Shown here in pieces: positions 1 through 5,673 of a DNA stretch of 6,085 bases. Source of the stretch: an uncultured Erythrobacteraceae bacterium (GTDB lineage: Bacteria; Pseudomonadota; Alphaproteobacteria; Sphingomonadales; Sphingomonadaceae); contig CATMNW010000169.1 in assembly GCA_950071875.1 (NCBI GenBank), positions 1-6,085 on the forward strand, read 5' to 3'. The notes under the pieces were generated by a model that saw only the letters and a list, made by a program, of their open reading frames with translations, was not told where the DNA came from and ran no database searches. The translations under genes were made by a program, and so were the position numbers. Every line of letters starts with the position of its first letter. Position 1 is the stretch's first letter.

Positions 1-783
1 CGGCGCGAATACGACAAGAACGGGCTGCATATTCTAGGCGCAGCCGGCGGCGCGGCTTACGATATGATGTGCAACAAGCCGGTTGCGGATCTGGAACAGG
101 CCAAGGGCAAGCGCGTGCGCAGTCCCAATCAGGCATTCGCCAGGGAAGTCGAAGCGCTCGGCATGGTCGCTGTTCCGATCGTGATCTCGGAAGTCTACGA
201 GGCCTACAGCCGCGGCATCATCGACTGCGTCATCCTTTACCCCTGGGGCTACAATTCATATGGGCTGACGGGCGTCGGCGGCGACAACTACTGGATCCGC
301 ATTCCGCTGTCAGGCTGGATGGCAACTCTGGCGCTCGTCAACAAAGGCGTATGGGACGGCCTTCCTCCGGTTGCCCAGCGCATCTTGACCGACGGCTACG
401 CGACCCTGCTGGAGGTCGATGCCGCGCAAACACTTGCAGGCACGGTGAAGTTCGGCGATTCCGTCCGGGAGGGTAAAGTCCAGGTCCTGGAAATCTCGGA
501 CGATATGATGGCAGCATTGAAGGCACATCAGGCCAAAATCGTCGCAGAATTGGCAGCGAATGCACCGGAAGGCGTCACCGATCCCCAGCAGGCGATCGAT
601 CAGTTCATGGAACTGATGAAGAAGTGGAGCGACATCGTCTCGAATGATTTGGGCATTCCAGCCGAGTCGGCCGATGCAAATGAAGTGAACGACGCGTGGC
701 ACGAAGACCATACGGCTGAACTGAGAGCTTATCAGCAGCGCGTTTCGAAAGAACTTGCCGCAGCATATGCGGCTGCCGAATAG
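1..783 (+). CDS. TRAP transporter substrate-binding protein, DctP family (N-terminus outside window)
   Basis: Periplasmic receptor of a tripartite ATP-independent (TRAP) transporter, which hands a small organic acid to the membrane permease subunits. The frame is open from base 1 and ends at TAG 781-783, so about 260 C-terminal residues are present; family members are usually 320-370, so roughly the first 100 residues and any signal peptide are missing. Visible family hallmarks, counting from the first residue in the window, are the DL..AKGKRVRSPN segment at about 30-43, where Arg40 matches the conserved arginine that binds the ligand carboxylate in DctP proteins, then VPIVISEVYEAYSRGIIDCV at about 58-77, and NKGVWDGLPP further on. 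The C-terminus is helical and charged, as usual. No TRAP membrane subunit follows in the window, so DctQ/DctM are either upstream or elsewhere. Family is clear; the ligand cannot be read from the sequence, though the neighbouring genes suggest the catabolic substrate of this locus. Confidence 0.93.
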   Translation, partial: RREYDKNGLHILGAAGGAAYDMMCNKPVADLEQAKGKRVRSPNQAFAREVEALGMVAVPIVISEVYEAYSRGIIDCVILYPWGYNSYGLTGVGGDNYWIRIPLSGWMATLALVNKGVWDGLPPVAQRILTDGYATLLEVDAAQTLAGTVKFGDSVREGKVQVLEISDDMMAALKAHQAKIVAELAANAPEGVTDPQQAIDQFMELMKKWSDIVSNDLGIPAESADANEVNDAWHEDHTAELRAYQQRVSKELAAAYAAAE

Positions 784-797
784 ACCGACCTTCTCTG

Positions 798-823
798 CCC
801 GAGCCGCCTTCTTGCGGTTCGGG
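798..823 (+). terminator. Strong hairpin after the TRAP receptor gene, possible terminator
   Basis: Fourteen bases after the TRAP stop codon, CCCGAGCCGC (798-807) pairs with GCGGTTCGGG (814-823) across a 6-base loop, giving a 10-bp stem with one G-U pair. Only two T residues follow directly, so a classic T-tract is lacking. It may be a weak intrinsic terminator or a 3'-end processing and stabilising hairpin that makes the receptor mRNA more abundant than that of downstream genes, as is common for binding-protein genes. The pairing is seen; the role is inferred. Confidence 0.5.
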
Positions 824-974
824 TTCAGCGTTCGGCCGGGCCGTACTCAGGCCCGCGTCCGGCGCCAGGTGGTACCGATATTTCCCCCATCCCAGTCGAT
901 CGGTGAGGGTTCCAGTTGGATCCCGACGCTGTCCAGGCGGGCCAAGTTAATGCCTTTTGATGACCTTTCAGGCG

Positions 975-990
975 CGCTGTCGAAACAGCG
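975..990 (+). promoter_or_regulatory. Small hairpin just upstream of the BKACE start
   Basis: CGCTGT (975-980) and ACAGCG (985-990) form a perfect 6-bp stem closed by the four-base loop CGAA. It lies 9 bases before the GGAG ribosome-binding site of the next gene. In mRNA it would sit at the edge of the initiation region and could influence ribosome access or mark a processing point. The pairing is seen; any function is inferred, and a 6-bp stem can arise by chance. Confidence 0.25.
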
Positions 991-1008
991 ATGGACATTG
1001 GAGTAACG

Positions 1009-1881
1009 ATGAAACGGAAGGTAATACTGACTTGCGCGGTGACGGGCGGCGGAGCGATTGGCCCAAAAGGCAAATACGTGCCCATTACACCCGAACATAT
1101 TGCTTCGGAGGCGGTGGCCGCCGCCAGGGCTGGCGCAGCCTCCGTCCACATTCACGTTCGCGATCCCGAGACCGGCGCCCCATCCATGGCGTTGGCTCTC
1201 TATGAGGAAGTCGTTCAGCGAATCCGGGCCAGCGGCGTCGATGTGCTTATCAATCTGACGGGAGGTGTCGGCGGAACCTACATCCCCTCCCTGGAGCCGG
1301 GCAATCCAATAAAGGAAGTTCTGTCGCCATACCTGCGTACGCAACACATCAAGAAGTTGAGGCCGGATATTTGTACCCTCGATATCACGACAATGAATTT
1401 TGGAGAAAACGCAGTCGTAAATACGCCAGCCCATCTGAGGATAATGTCGAAGATCATACAGGAGGCCGGCGTCAAGCCCGAGCTCGAGGTTTTCGATCTT
1501 GGCCAGATCGATCTTGCGAACCGTCTCTTGGCAGCGGGAGAGTTGCCCGCGCCGCCGTTTTTCCAGTTCTGTCTCGGAATTCGCGGCGGAGCACCCGCTA
1601 CCACCGAGAGCATGGTCATGATGCGCTCGCTCCTGGCGCAAAACACCCTTTGGTCGGCTTTTGGGATCGGACGCGCCCAATTTCCCATGATTGCGCAATC
1701 CGTGATCCTGGGAGGGCACTGCCGTGTGGGATTGGAGGACAACCTCTATCTTGAACAGGGCGTGCTGGCCGAAGGCAACGTCCCTCTGGTCGAACGAGCG
1801 GTGACGATTATCGAGGCGCTTGGATGCGCGGTTGCGACCCCTGCGGAAGCACGCGAGCTTCTTTCCATCGGGAGCGCATAG
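1009..1881 (+). CDS. BKACE-family (DUF849) beta-keto acid cleavage enzyme
   Basis: Cytosolic zinc-dependent TIM-barrel enzyme whose family condenses a beta-keto acid with acetyl-CoA, giving acetoacetate and a shorter acyl-CoA. The 290-residue length is typical. ATG 1009 is chosen because GGAG at 1000-1003 lies 5 bases upstream; an in-frame ATG at 991 lacks such a site. Family marks are TCAVTG at 8-13, the zinc pair in VHIHVRDPETG (His47, His49), NLTGG at 82-86, CTLDITTMNFGE at 122-133, LEVFDLG at 159-165, and GGHCRVGLEDN at 235-245, carrying the third zinc ligand (Glu243), the following Asp244 and Arg239 of the active site. The glutamate that binds the substrate amino group in the lysine-fermentation enzyme Kce (Glu14) is Gly15 here, so the substrate is probably not 3-keto-5-aminohexanoate. 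From memory the overall pattern is closer to the dehydrocarnitine-cleaving branch (CdhC). The hotdog thioesterase six bases downstream fits release of the acyl-CoA product. Exact substrate unknown. Confidence 0.93.
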   Translation: MKRKVILTCAVTGGGAIGPKGKYVPITPEHIASEAVAAARAGAASVHIHVRDPETGAPSMALALYEEVVQRIRASGVDVLINLTGGVGGTYIPSLEPGNPIKEVLSPYLRTQHIKKLRPDICTLDITTMNFGENAVVNTPAHLRIMSKIIQEAGVKPELEVFDLGQIDLANRLLAAGELPAPPFFQFCLGIRGGAPATTESMVMMRSLLAQNTLWSAFGIGRAQFPMIAQSVILGGHCRVGLEDNLYLEQGVLAEGNVPLVERAVTIIEALGCAVATPAEARELLSIGSA

Positions 1882-1887
1882 CCGGAT

Positions 1888-2370
1888 ATGGACGGGGAAA
1901 CTGAAGGAGTAAATGAAGCGCCGGCCGCCGTTTTCCTGCCTTCGAATGAGGGGTGGACGCTGATATCCGACAACAGATTCGCGGATATGATTGCAGATCT
2001 GTGGATCAAGCAGACGGGCGATGACCTCAGCGTGGGAATGTTCTGCGAGGAACGCCACGACAACGGCACCGGCACGATACACGGCGGGATGATTTGCACC
2101 CTGGCGGATATAAGTCTGGGGAAAATGATTCGCCTGCGGCGTAACCGGGACCAGCCGCCGGATGCCCCCGGAATTGCGAGCGCCACCATTCAACTCGACG
2201 TGAATTTTTGTGGGCGGGTCGGTCGCGGCGATTTCGTTTACAGCAAGGCCATCATCAAATCGATGAGCCGGTCATTGACCTTCGCTCAAGGCGAGCTGTG
2301 CGTCTGCGACCGTACCGTCGCCATCATGCAGGGCGTTTACAAGGTGATCGACAGCAGGCGAGGGGTCTAA
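1888..2370 (+). CDS. PaaI-like hotdog-fold acyl-CoA thioesterase
   Basis: A 160-residue single hotdog domain, expected to hydrolyse an acyl-CoA to free acid and CoA in the cytosol. The signature is HDNGTGTIHGGMICTLAD at 57-74, containing the N..G..HGG turn and the Asp74 that corresponds to the catalytic aspartate of PaaI; the strands TIQLDVNF (about 100-107) and the Gly-Asp turn at 114-115 follow in the usual order. It starts 6 bases after the BKACE stop and is surely co-transcribed with it; the obvious job is to release CoA from the BKACE product, as betainyl-CoA thioesterase does in carnitine breakdown (inference from that known pathway). The start is uncertain: ATG 1888 has only a distant GGGAG (1870-1874), and the first ~20 residues look non-conserved. 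A strong AAGGAG at 1904-1909 precedes an out-of-frame ATG at 1913 that opens only 16 codons. Substrate unknown. Confidence 0.85.
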   Translation: MDGETEGVNEAPAAVFLPSNEGWTLISDNRFADMIADLWIKQTGDDLSVGMFCEERHDNGTGTIHGGMICTLADISLGKMIRLRRNRDQPPDAPGIASATIQLDVNFCGRVGRGDFVYSKAIIKSMSRSLTFAQGELCVCDRTVAIMQGVYKVIDSRRGV

Positions 2371-2658
2371 CGCAATTCCCTGCACTTCCTCATTCGGGGA
2401 TAGCTGCGCGGGCGCCGCGTCGATGAACGGTTCGATCGGGTGCCGCACGAAGCTGGCATGATCGTCCGGTGCCCCGGGAAAAGGGTCGAGGAGGCGCGCC
2501 ATGGCTCGAAGCTTGTCTTGCGCGTCCCGGATCGCGGAACTGGCGCAGAGCGCTTCCTCGGCGAGGTCGGGGCTGGGCTCCTTTTTCCAGAGCGCGTGGC
2601 GAGCGATTGTGATGGCGGTTGTCGCAATTCTCAAAAAGTCGGAGGCGTATTGACCCAC
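2272..2658 (-). CDS. Possible small hypothetical protein or gene remnant downstream of the regulator
   Basis: I do not recognise this product. On the minus strand, between the regulator and the thioesterase gene, one frame stays open and looks coding: third positions are mostly G/C and the composition is balanced, with a helical, amphipathic run (LRIATTAITIARHALW, then EEALCASSAIRDAQDKLRAM) and a tail containing DPFPGAP and FVRHPIEPFID. The other minus frame here is rich in Arg, Ser and Pro, as shadows usually are. Possible starts are GTG at 2658 or TTG at 2634, the latter overlapping the regulator's TGA (2633-2631), which would suit translational coupling; neither has a clear ribosome-binding site, and ATG 2502 is also possible. 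The frame reads on to 2272, so its last ~32 codons are antisense to the end of the thioesterase gene. That convergent overlap, plus the absence of a natural end before 2371, suggests the gene may have lost its 3' end. Up to 128 residues. Confidence 0.35.
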   Translation of the reverse strand: MGQYASDFLRIATTAITIARHALWKKEPSPDLAEEALCASSAIRDAQDKLRAMARLLDPFPGAPDDHASFVRHPIEPFIDAAPAQLSPNEEVQGIALDPSPAVDHLVNALHDGDGTVADAQLALSEGQ

Positions 2659-3464
2659 AGCAGGATGGTCGTCGTCTGGCCCGGGTTCAGCCAGGCGTGT
2701 CTCAACGTACTCGGGAAATAGATGCTTTCGCCCTGGCCGAGATTGTGCTGCTTGTCGCCCTGGATTGTGATCTGGAACTGCCCGAACAGAACGTAGATGA
2801 ATTCCTCGCCGTCGTGGTCGTAAGCGCCATGGCTGCCGATACCGGGCTCGATGTACCAGCGCTGGCAGTCCATCATGGTCTTGCCGGAGGCCATCTGTTC
2901 GATCCGCAGACCCGAGCCGAGCGTCGGTTGCAGAACCCCTCCCGACTTGGGCGTTATCACCGTCTGCTGACCCGCCATGGTGTCCTCGGCCATTAGCTCG
3001 GTCAGGGTCAGGCCATAATAGGATGCCAGCGCCTTCGTTTCGGGAATGCCGCCCAGCGACGTGCGCTCGATCGATGCAAGCACCTTCTGGTCGATGCCGG
3101 TGCGGCCGGAAAGCTCGCGTAGCGTCAGTTTGGCCGCCTGGCGCAGACGGCGCAGGCGGTCTCCCACCGTGCTGACCGTTTCGCTCGGCTCGGGAGCAGG
3201 GCCCGAGGGCACGATCGCCGATCTCAGCGCGGTGATGCTGAGGCCTTGGATCTTGCGCAGGCGCTGGATGTTCTGTGCCTCCACGACATGACGCTGTTCG
3301 AACTGGCGGTGGCCCGTCGCGGTCACATGCGGAGTGAGGAGATTCTGGTCGCACCAGTAGCGCAGGGTGCTGACCGGGATGCCGGTCAGCCGGCTCAGAT
3401 CCGAGATCCTCAGGACCGCTTTCGAGCCGGCGCCGCTGCCGGAATCTTCAACATCGTTGCTCAT
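2631..3464 (-). CDS. Three-domain transcriptional regulator: MerR HTH + XRE HTH + cupin
   Basis: A 277-residue DNA-binding regulator with two different helix-turn-helix modules and a sensor. Residues 17-84 are a MerR-type winged helix, with the RISDLSRLTGIPVSTLRYW core, TGHRQF and the following QRLRKIQGLSI helix. A Pro/Ser-rich linker at 85-97 leads to an XRE/Cro-type HTH at 99-160, with RLRRLRQAAKLTLRELSGRTG. Residues 198-272 are a cupin beta-barrel, with HGAYDHDGEEFIYVLFG at 212-228 and GQGESIYFPSTLRHAWLN at 243-260; the His/Glu residues could bind a metal or a small ligand. The ending VNTPPTF is what XRE-cupin regulators usually have, so the gene looks complete. Start ATG 3464 has a weak AGGT six bases upstream. 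It is transcribed divergently from hyuA across a 170-base promoter region, so it most likely controls hyuA and itself in response to a pathway metabolite. XRE-cupin regulators are common; adding a full MerR reader head is unusual. Confidence 0.93.
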   Translation of the reverse strand: MSNDVEDSGSGAGSKAVLRISDLSRLTGIPVSTLRYWCDQNLLTPHVTATGHRQFEQRHVVEAQNIQRLRKIQGLSITALRSAIVPSGPAPEPSETVSTVGDRLRRLRQAAKLTLRELSGRTGIDQKVLASIERTSLGGIPETKALASYYGLTLTELMAEDTMAGQQTVITPKSGGVLQPTLGSGLRIEQMASGKTMMDCQRWYIEPGIGSHGAYDHDGEEFIYVLFGQFQITIQGDKQHNLGQGESIYFPSTLRHAWLNPGQTTTILLWVNTPPTF

Positions 3465-3634
3465 TTTTTGACCTGCATGGCGGGGATTCTATCTGCCACA
3501 GCCACTGGGCGATGTCAGGCGAGAAAAATTCAACAAATTAACTTGACATATTTTTTCAACCGTTCACTTTTGGTTGTCAAGCGCCGGGGACGGTCGCGCA
3601 CGGAATACGCTAAAAAGTAGGAAGGACTGCTCGG
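3465..3634. promoter_or_regulatory. Divergent promoter region between the regulator and hyuA
   Basis: The 170 bases between the two divergent starts are markedly more AT-rich than their surroundings, especially 3525-3572. A perfect -35-like TTGACA lies at 3543-3548 on the plus strand, and a second copy, TTGACA, on the minus strand at 3580-3575, so promoters may face each other. No good -10 box is visible at 16-18 bases from either, which is not unusual in Alphaproteobacteria or for activator-dependent (including MerR-type) promoters. hyuA has a strong ribosome-binding site, AGGAAGGA at 3619-3626, eight bases before its ATG. Confidence 0.6.
3542..3581. repeat. Inverted repeat CTTGACA-N26-TGTCAAG, candidate operator
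   Basis: CTTGACA (3542-3548) is the exact reverse complement of TGTCAAG (3575-3581), separated by 26 bases. Nested inside, CAACC (3557-3561) pairs with GGTTG (3572-3576) around a 10-base centre. Both arms coincide with the -35-like boxes, so a protein bound here would control the face-to-face promoters of the regulator and hyuA. The most natural candidate is the adjacent MerR/XRE/cupin regulator, but that link is inference. The outer arms are about three helical turns apart, compatible with a dimer or with two bound modules. Confidence 0.45.
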
Positions 3635-5662
3635 ATGTGGCGAGTTGGGATTGACGTTGGGGGAACTTTCACTGACCTTTTCGCTTGGAACGAACAGAAT
3701 AACAACTACAAGACAGCTAAAGTTCTGACGACGAAAGACGACCGTTCACGCGGAGTTTTGCAGTCGATCGAAGCCGCGGGCATCGCTTTCGGCGACATTT
3801 CTCTTTTGATGCACGGCACGACCACGGCGACGAACGCGCTGATCGAACGCGACTTTCCCGACGCCGCCTTCATCACCACCGACGGGTTCCGCGACACGAT
3901 CGAAATCGGGCGCCAGCACCGCAAGGCGCTCTATGATCCCTACCAGACCAAGCCCAAGCCGCTGATCCGCCGTCGCCACCGTTTTGCGCTGGACGAGCGC
4001 ATGGCGGTCACCGGCAAGGTTCGCCGCCCGCTGGACGTCGAGGCCGCGAACAGGATCGCCGCCACGATTGCCGAGCGCGGGATCAAGGCGGTCGGGATCG
4101 GCTTCATCAACGCCTACGTGAACCCCGAGCACGAACAGCAGATGCGCGACATCCTGCGCGAGCATGTGCCCGAGGCGCATGTCGTCATCTCGGCCGAGAC
4201 GCGGCCGATCTTTCGCGAGCACCCGCGCTTCGTCACGACGGCGATCCGCGCCTGCCTGATGCCGGTGATGACCATCTATTTCGACCGGCTGAGCACGTCG
4301 CTCGCCGAAAAGGGATTTACCGGCACGCTGCTGATCCTGAAGAGCAATGGCGGTGTCATGGGGGCCGAGAACGCGAAGGAGCGCCCCGAGGAATTGATCG
4401 AATCCGGCCCGGCCGGCGGCGTCGCCTACGCGTCGTACCTGGCGCGCACCACGGGCTTTGGAAACATCATCCACACCGACGTCGGCGGGACCAGCTTCGA
4501 CGCTTCGATCGTGGAGAACGGTGGCGGCCTTATCACCCGCAACTACGAACTGGAATGGGAGGTGCCGGTCAGCGTTCCCATGCTCGACATCCACTCCGTG
4601 GGCGCGGGCGGCGGATCGATCGGCTGGGTCGACGACGGCGGCTCGCTGCGCGTCGGTCCGCGAAGCGCCGGCTCCGAACCCGGCCCCGCCTGCTATGGCC
4701 GCGGCGGCCACGAACCCACCATCACCGACGCCAACCTCGTGCTGGGGCGTCTCGATCCCACGCTGTCGAACAAGTTCTCGCTGGACGTGGCGGCGGCGGA
4801 AGCGGCCATCGACAGGCTCGCCGGCAAGATAGGCCTGACCCGGTTGCAGGCTGCCGAAGGCATGATCAAGATCTCCTGCGAGACCATGGCCCAGGCGGTG
4901 AAAGGCGTCGGCGTGGAGCGCGCGCGCGATCCTCGCGATTTCGTGCTGGCCAGTTTCGGCGGCGCGGGTCCGATGCACGCCTGTTTCGTCGCCCAGGCGA
5001 TGAACATCCCCAAGGTGATCATACCCGGACAGGCCGGCGTGGCCTCGGCATTCGGCGCCACGGCAATGAACGTCCGGCACGACGTCGAAGCATTCCACTA
5101 CGCCGATCTGGGCACCGTCAGTGTCGATGCCCTCAACCGGATCTACGAACAGCTCGAAGTGGAGGCGCGCGAGCGGTTGGCGCGCGACTCGGTACCCGCC
5201 GACAAGATCGAGATCGGCCGCACCGCGCAGATGCGCTACGTCGGCCAGACATATGAAGTCGACGTGTCGATCCGTTCGGGCAAGCTGGACAAGGACCACC
5301 TGCCGGAGATCGCCGAGGCATTCCATGCCGCGCATCGCCAGGAGTATGGCGTCAGTTCGGATGATTTCCCCATCGCTTTCGTCGCCCTGGGGGTGGTCGC
5401 CACGGGCGCGCTGACCGAGGCGCCTGTCTTCAACTTCGCTTCCGGCGCCAAGACCGAGGGCAGCCAGGACCGCAGCCGCAAGGTCTATTTCGAAGGCACC
5501 TGGGTCGACGCCGTCCTGAAGAACGCAGCCGATATCCTGACGGGCGAGACCATCCGCGGCCCGGCCCTCATAGAATATCAGGATTCCATCGCCGTCTTGC
5601 CGCCCGGCTGCGACGGCGAGGTCGACCCGCACGGCAACCTGATCGTCAGCATCTCGAACTGA
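3635..5662 (+). CDS. hyuA: Hydantoinase/oxoprolinase family protein, HyuA-type ATP-binding subunit
   Basis: Complete 675-residue large subunit of the ATP-dependent hydantoinase/5-oxoprolinase/acetone carboxylase family, which phosphorylates a carbonyl, amide or lactam substrate so that its HyuB partner can complete ring opening or carboxylation. ASKHA-fold signatures are clear: WRVGIDVGGTFTD at 2-14 (phosphate loop 1), LMHGTTTATNALIERDF at 58-74, IESGPAGGV at 255-263, TDVGGTSFDAS at 281-291 (second phosphate loop), SVGAGGGSIGW at 321-331, PRSAGSEPGPACYGRGG at 342-358, ASFGGAGPMHA at 439-449 and MRYVGQTYEV at 533-542. The N-terminal Hydant_A_N domain spans about 3-185, the hydantoinase_A core about 200-490, then the C-terminal domain. 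Length and order match the family, and no break is seen. Start ATG 3635 has AGGAAGGA eight bases upstream. It leads an operon with hyuB and is divergent from the regulator. The first ~50 codons are less G/C-rich at the third position than the rest. The substrate cannot be told from sequence. Confidence 0.95.
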   Translation: MWRVGIDVGGTFTDLFAWNEQNNNYKTAKVLTTKDDRSRGVLQSIEAAGIAFGDISLLMHGTTTATNALIERDFPDAAFITTDGFRDTIEIGRQHRKALYDPYQTKPKPLIRRRHRFALDERMAVTGKVRRPLDVEAANRIAATIAERGIKAVGIGFINAYVNPEHEQQMRDILREHVPEAHVVISAETRPIFREHPRFVTTAIRACLMPVMTIYFDRLSTSLAEKGFTGTLLILKSNGGVMGAENAKERPEELIESGPAGGVAYASYLARTTGFGNIIHTDVGGTSFDASIVENGGGLITRNYELEWEVPVSVPMLDIHSVGAGGGSIGWVDDGGSLRVGPRSAGSEPGPACYGRGGHEPTITDANLVLGRLDPTLSNKFSLDVAAAEAAIDRLAGKIGLTRLQAAEGMIKISCETMAQAVKGVGVERARDPRDFVLASFGGAGPMHACFVAQAMNIPKVIIPGQAGVASAFGATAMNVRHDVEAFHYADLGTVSVDALNRIYEQLEVEARERLARDSVPADKIEIGRTAQMRYVGQTYEVDVSIRSGKLDKDHLPEIAEAFHAAHRQEYGVSSDDFPIAFVALGVVATGALTEAPVFNFASGAKTEGSQDRSRKVYFEGTWVDAVLKNAADILTGETIRGPALIEYQDSIAVLPPGCDGEVDPHGNLIVSISN

Positions 5663-5673
5663 GGAGAACCGGC

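Larger units (their letters stand above)
784..1008. other. Intergenic gap with a possible minus-strand gene remnant
   Basis: This 225-base stretch between the TRAP receptor and the BKACE gene has no convincing complete gene. Besides the hairpins listed separately, the minus strand from about 960 down to the TGA ending at 847 reads as a protein-like tail with a G/C-rich third position and the residues EPSPIDWDGGNIGTTWRR. Its frame continues upstream only as antisense of the BKACE gene, so no start for a real gene is available. It may be the C-terminal scrap of a lost gene or chance. I could not recognise a family and saw no convincing -35/-10 promoter pair for the BKACE gene. Confidence 0.3.

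Noticed and set aside
847..2193. A 448-codon open frame on the minus strand opposite BKACE and the thioesterase
   Set aside because: It covers two well-supported plus-strand genes and shows no family signature. Only its last ~35 codons, outside those genes, are mentioned as a possible remnant.
2407..2419. CGCGG-GCG-CCGCG hairpin as a terminator for the thioesterase gene
   Set aside because: The stem has 5 bp with a 3-base loop and no T-tract, and it lies in G/C-rich coding-like sequence where such matches are expected by chance.
2659..3354. The upstream part of the minus-strand frame that ends at 2272
   Set aside because: Within the regulator it reads as Arg/Pro/His-rich shadow sequence in a different frame from the regulator. 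Only the portion after the regulator's end looks coding.
3746..5632. A 628-codon open frame on the minus strand opposite hyuA
   Set aside because: It is exactly antisense to a gene with all HyuA motifs, is rich in Arg, Gly, Ala, Asp and His, and lacks any family motif: the usual shadow of a G/C-rich third position.
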